Assembly (NCBI GenBank): GCA_947503575.1
Contig: CANNDZ010000002.1
Coordinates: 186,001-250,000 of the forward strand
Direction: 5' to 3'
Length of the DNA stretch: 64,000 nucleotides
Source of the DNA: an uncultured Kordiimonas sp.
GTDB taxonomy: Bacteria; Pseudomonadota; Alphaproteobacteria; Sphingomonadales; Kordiimonadaceae
Each line of letters starts with the position of its first letter. The stretch's first letter is position 1. Under the pieces are notes generated by a model. It made no database searches. It was not told the DNA's origin and saw only the letters and a program-made list of their open reading frames with translations. This document shows positions 62,205 to 64,000 of the stretch, piece by piece. Made by a program: the position numbers and the translations under genes.

Positions 62205-63227
62205 ATGACCAACATTCCCCAAACCACCACCGATGGTGCCGCCCGTAGAGTGGGTTTTGAAATCGAATATGCCAACGTTCCACTGAAAGAAACCAGTGAA
62301 CTCATTCAGAAGTTATTCGGCGGGCAAGCGGAAAAACGCAATGCCGCCGAGTGGGTGGTTAAAAATACGTGTTTTGGTGAATTCAAATTGGAAGTGGACG
62401 CGGCACCAATTAAAGAAATTGCGACCGCGATCAATGACCAATCGCTTGAGGAAGACAAGCTCTTTGGCGAACTGGCAAGTAAGGCAACAGCCCTAGCGGA
62501 TCAGGCCCTGACTAACGTCGGCCCTAAAATCGCGCCCCTTGAAATCGTCGCACCCCCCATTGCATTCGAAGACATCGACGCTTTAGATGCGCTGCGCCGG
62601 GAACTCCATGAAAAGGATGCACTGGGAACCAAAGCATCATTTCATTACGCCTTTGGCCTGCACATAAACCCTGAAGCGGCGTCTCTTGAAGCATTGTATC
62701 TGTTGAAGCACATGCAGGCGTTCTCTCTACTGCATGACCTTCTTCGGAACATCCACGGCGTTGATATCGCAAGGCGTATTTCTCCTTACATCGAACCGTA
62801 TCCGGACGCCTATCTCGATAAGGTGGTGGACGACGCCTACGCTCCATCAATTGAGACGTTGATACGGGACTATCATTCCTACAACCCAAGCCGAAACAGT
62901 GCCTTGGATATGCTGCCGGTCTTCGCATGGCTCAAGCCCGACTTGGTTAGAGAGCTTTATGGCGCTGATGAAAAAATAAACAGTCGGCCTACGTTCCACT
63001 ACCGGTTGCCAAATTGTGAGATTGCAAACCCTGGTTGGTCTTTGCGTACCGAGTGGCGGACTTGGGGTCTGGTGGAGAAAGTAGCCCATGATGATGCATG
63101 CCTATCGGAGCTCAAGGCACTGTGGCGCGAGCGAGATAGCTCTCTATTGCGCTCTTTTAAGGCGGGCGAGACAGATTGGGGCAAGCAGGTGCGCGGCGTA
63201 TTGGAGAAGTATGATGTTATCCACTAA
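62205..63227 (+). CDS. Putative amidoligase enzyme (glutamine-synthetase fold)
   Basis: This is a cytoplasmic protein of about 340 residues. VGFEIEYANVPLKETSELIQKLFGG and FGEFKLEVDA at the N-terminus are the Glu-rich metal-site strands of the amidoligase family (PF12224). SFHYAFGLHINPEAAS and ALDMLPVFAW then NSRPTFHYRLPNCEI hold further conserved His/Arg positions. The family is predicted to form amide bonds using ATP, possibly on peptides or cell-wall pieces. ATG 62205 has only a weak AAAG upstream. It overlaps the following amidotransferase gene by 14 bases; pairing of these two families is known from comparative genomics. Confidence 0.88.
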   Translation: MTNIPQTTTDGAARRVGFEIEYANVPLKETSELIQKLFGGQAEKRNAAEWVVKNTCFGEFKLEVDAAPIKEIATAINDQSLEEDKLFGELASKATALADQALTNVGPKIAPLEIVAPPIAFEDIDALDALRRELHEKDALGTKASFHYAFGLHINPEAASLEALYLLKHMQAFSLLHDLLRNIHGVDIARRISPYIEPYPDAYLDKVVDDAYAPSIETLIRDYHSYNPSRNSALDMLPVFAWLKPDLVRELYGADEKINSRPTFHYRLPNCEIANPGWSLRTEWRTWGLVEKVAHDDACLSELKALWRERDSSLLRSFKAGETDWGKQVRGVLEKYDVIH

Positions 63228-64000
63228 AAACAAAAAAAGACCTCTTATCGGCATTACTATCGGCGCAAAATCCAGCACATTCACTATGCTCTGCCTCAGG
63301 GCCGCCGTGTATTTGGCAGGAGGCAGACCCATTCTGGTAGGCCCGGGAGTTAATATGGACAAAGTGCGCGAGGTTACCGGGCTAGTTGTTTCCGGCGGCA
63401 GTGACATCGACCCATCACTGTATGGCCATGAAAATACTCACAGCGTTGATATCGATTACGATCGCGATCTATTTGAAAAAGAATGCGTCACTATGGCTCT
63501 GACCTCAAAACTTCCGATGCTGGGCATCTGTCGAGGTTCGCAAATGATCAACATTGTATGCGGCGGCACTCTGCATCAGGACGCTGCATCACAATTTGAT
63601 GGTTTCATTCCGACTAATAGCGTTTGGGCGAAGGTTATAACACGGAGAAAAGTGACTCTGCAGGTTGGTACAAGGCTGTCCCGGATCATGAAAACGCCCG
63701 AGACGCTCTGGGTTAACAGTATCCACCATCAGGCCCATAATTTAATTGGACAAGGGCTGACGCCTGTTGCCTCAGACGCCCATGGCATTGTTCAAGGAAT
63801 CGAAAGCACCAGGCCAGATCATTTTATTGTCGGCGTGCAGTGGCATCCCGAATTCTTGCTGTATTCTCGGCGTCAAAGGTCCATCTTTGAAGCACTAGTT
63901 TCCGCCAGTCTAGGCAACAGTGCAGTTAGCACTTCATTTGGCAACAAGGTCTCGCAAAAACGGAACGAACCCGCAACATCGGGGCTTTTGGGCACTGGTT
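63214..64000 (+). CDS. Class I glutamine amidotransferase-like gamma-glutamyl hydrolase (partial)
   Basis: The frame runs open to the window end, so the C-terminus is missing; 262 residues are visible. GLVVSGGSDIDPSLYG, the nucleophile elbow MLGICRGSQMINI (Cys) and VQWHPEF (catalytic His-Glu) show the PuuD/peptidase C26 type. This family hydrolyses gamma-glutamyl amides. GGAG seven bases before ATG 63214 sets the start; ATG 63211 is adjacent. The overlap with the amidoligase suggests one enzyme attaches and the other removes, or supplies, an amide-linked group. Confidence 0.9.
   Translation, partial: MLSTKNKKRPLIGITIGAKSSTFTMLCLRAAVYLAGGRPILVGPGVNMDKVREVTGLVVSGGSDIDPSLYGHENTHSVDIDYDRDLFEKECVTMALTSKLPMLGICRGSQMINIVCGGTLHQDAASQFDGFIPTNSVWAKVITRRKVTLQVGTRLSRIMKTPETLWVNSIHHQAHNLIGQGLTPVASDAHGIVQGIESTRPDHFIVGVQWHPEFLLYSRRQRSIFEALVSASLGNSAVSTSFGNKVSQKRNEPATSGLLGTG

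Noticed and set aside
1-64000. CRISPR arrays, tRNA genes, insertion sequences, prophage
   Set aside because: No regular direct-repeat array, tRNA T-arm pattern, transposase or phage gene could be recognised by reading; weak or degenerate cases could be missed.

Overview
The window looks like ordinary chromosome of a marine-type alphaproteobacterium, perhaps a Kordiimonas relative. The genus guess is weak and rests only on general gene style: a TonB receptor with an ETIVVTATR N-terminus, M56/BlaI regulation, many exported hydrolases and moderate GC. I see no rRNA, tRNA, CRISPR array, transposase, integrase or phage structural gene. About 61 protein genes are supported, including two short ones found by direct reading (49068-49217 and 60610-60786) and one cut by the right edge.

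Layout. 1-5.9 kb: a BlaI repressor with two operator dyads, a BlaR1-like M56 sensor protease whose C-terminus is eight 34-residue repeats, an M19 dipeptidase, a MAPEG protein and an exported esterase. 6-11.4 kb: a CPBP protease, a secreted unknown, an AT-rich AAA+ ATPase that looks foreign, a TPR protein, a haem DUF3365 protein and a YaiI protein. 11.5-18.8 kb: a fused 5-oxoprolinase/hydantoinase, a P450-GMC oxidoreductase pair and a universal stress protein. 18.8-25 kb (minus strand): a hybrid kinase, gamma-glutamyltransferase and a PepSY/OmpR-type two-component set. 25-31.2 kb: a stress protein, a glycosyltransferase, an MFS carrier, an enoyl-CoA hydratase/MarR pair, a TrmB-like methyltransferase and a TrhA/PAQR protein. 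31.4-42.3 kb: fasciclin, an S9 peptidase and a penicillin-acylase homologue with a stop codon inside its lipoprotein signal, a ChaN/Tiki-like protein, a Tat-signal SDR divergent from a MarR regulator across a 52-bp palindrome, a second CPBP protease, an exported VOC protein and a membrane histidine kinase.

42.4-48.8 kb is a compact transport cassette: a small His/Cys secreted protein, a TonB-dependent receptor, an ABC ATPase and two DUF3526 permeases. Its substrate is unknown.

49-61.9 kb is an envelope and osmotic stress island. It holds a KdpD-like sensor kinase with a receiver-only partner, DUF883 and YqjE-like membrane proteins, an entericidin-like lipoprotein, YfdX, DUF502, MscS, a YfdC-like FNT channel, a stress-domain membrane protein, an extended Dps protein, a cardiolipin-synthase-like phospholipase D, YqaE/Pmp3, CsbD and TVP38. 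Several of these promoters share a 16-base element, TTATNGAAAATTTATG, which suggests one regulon. The window closes with an amidoligase overlapping a class I glutamine amidotransferase that runs off the edge.
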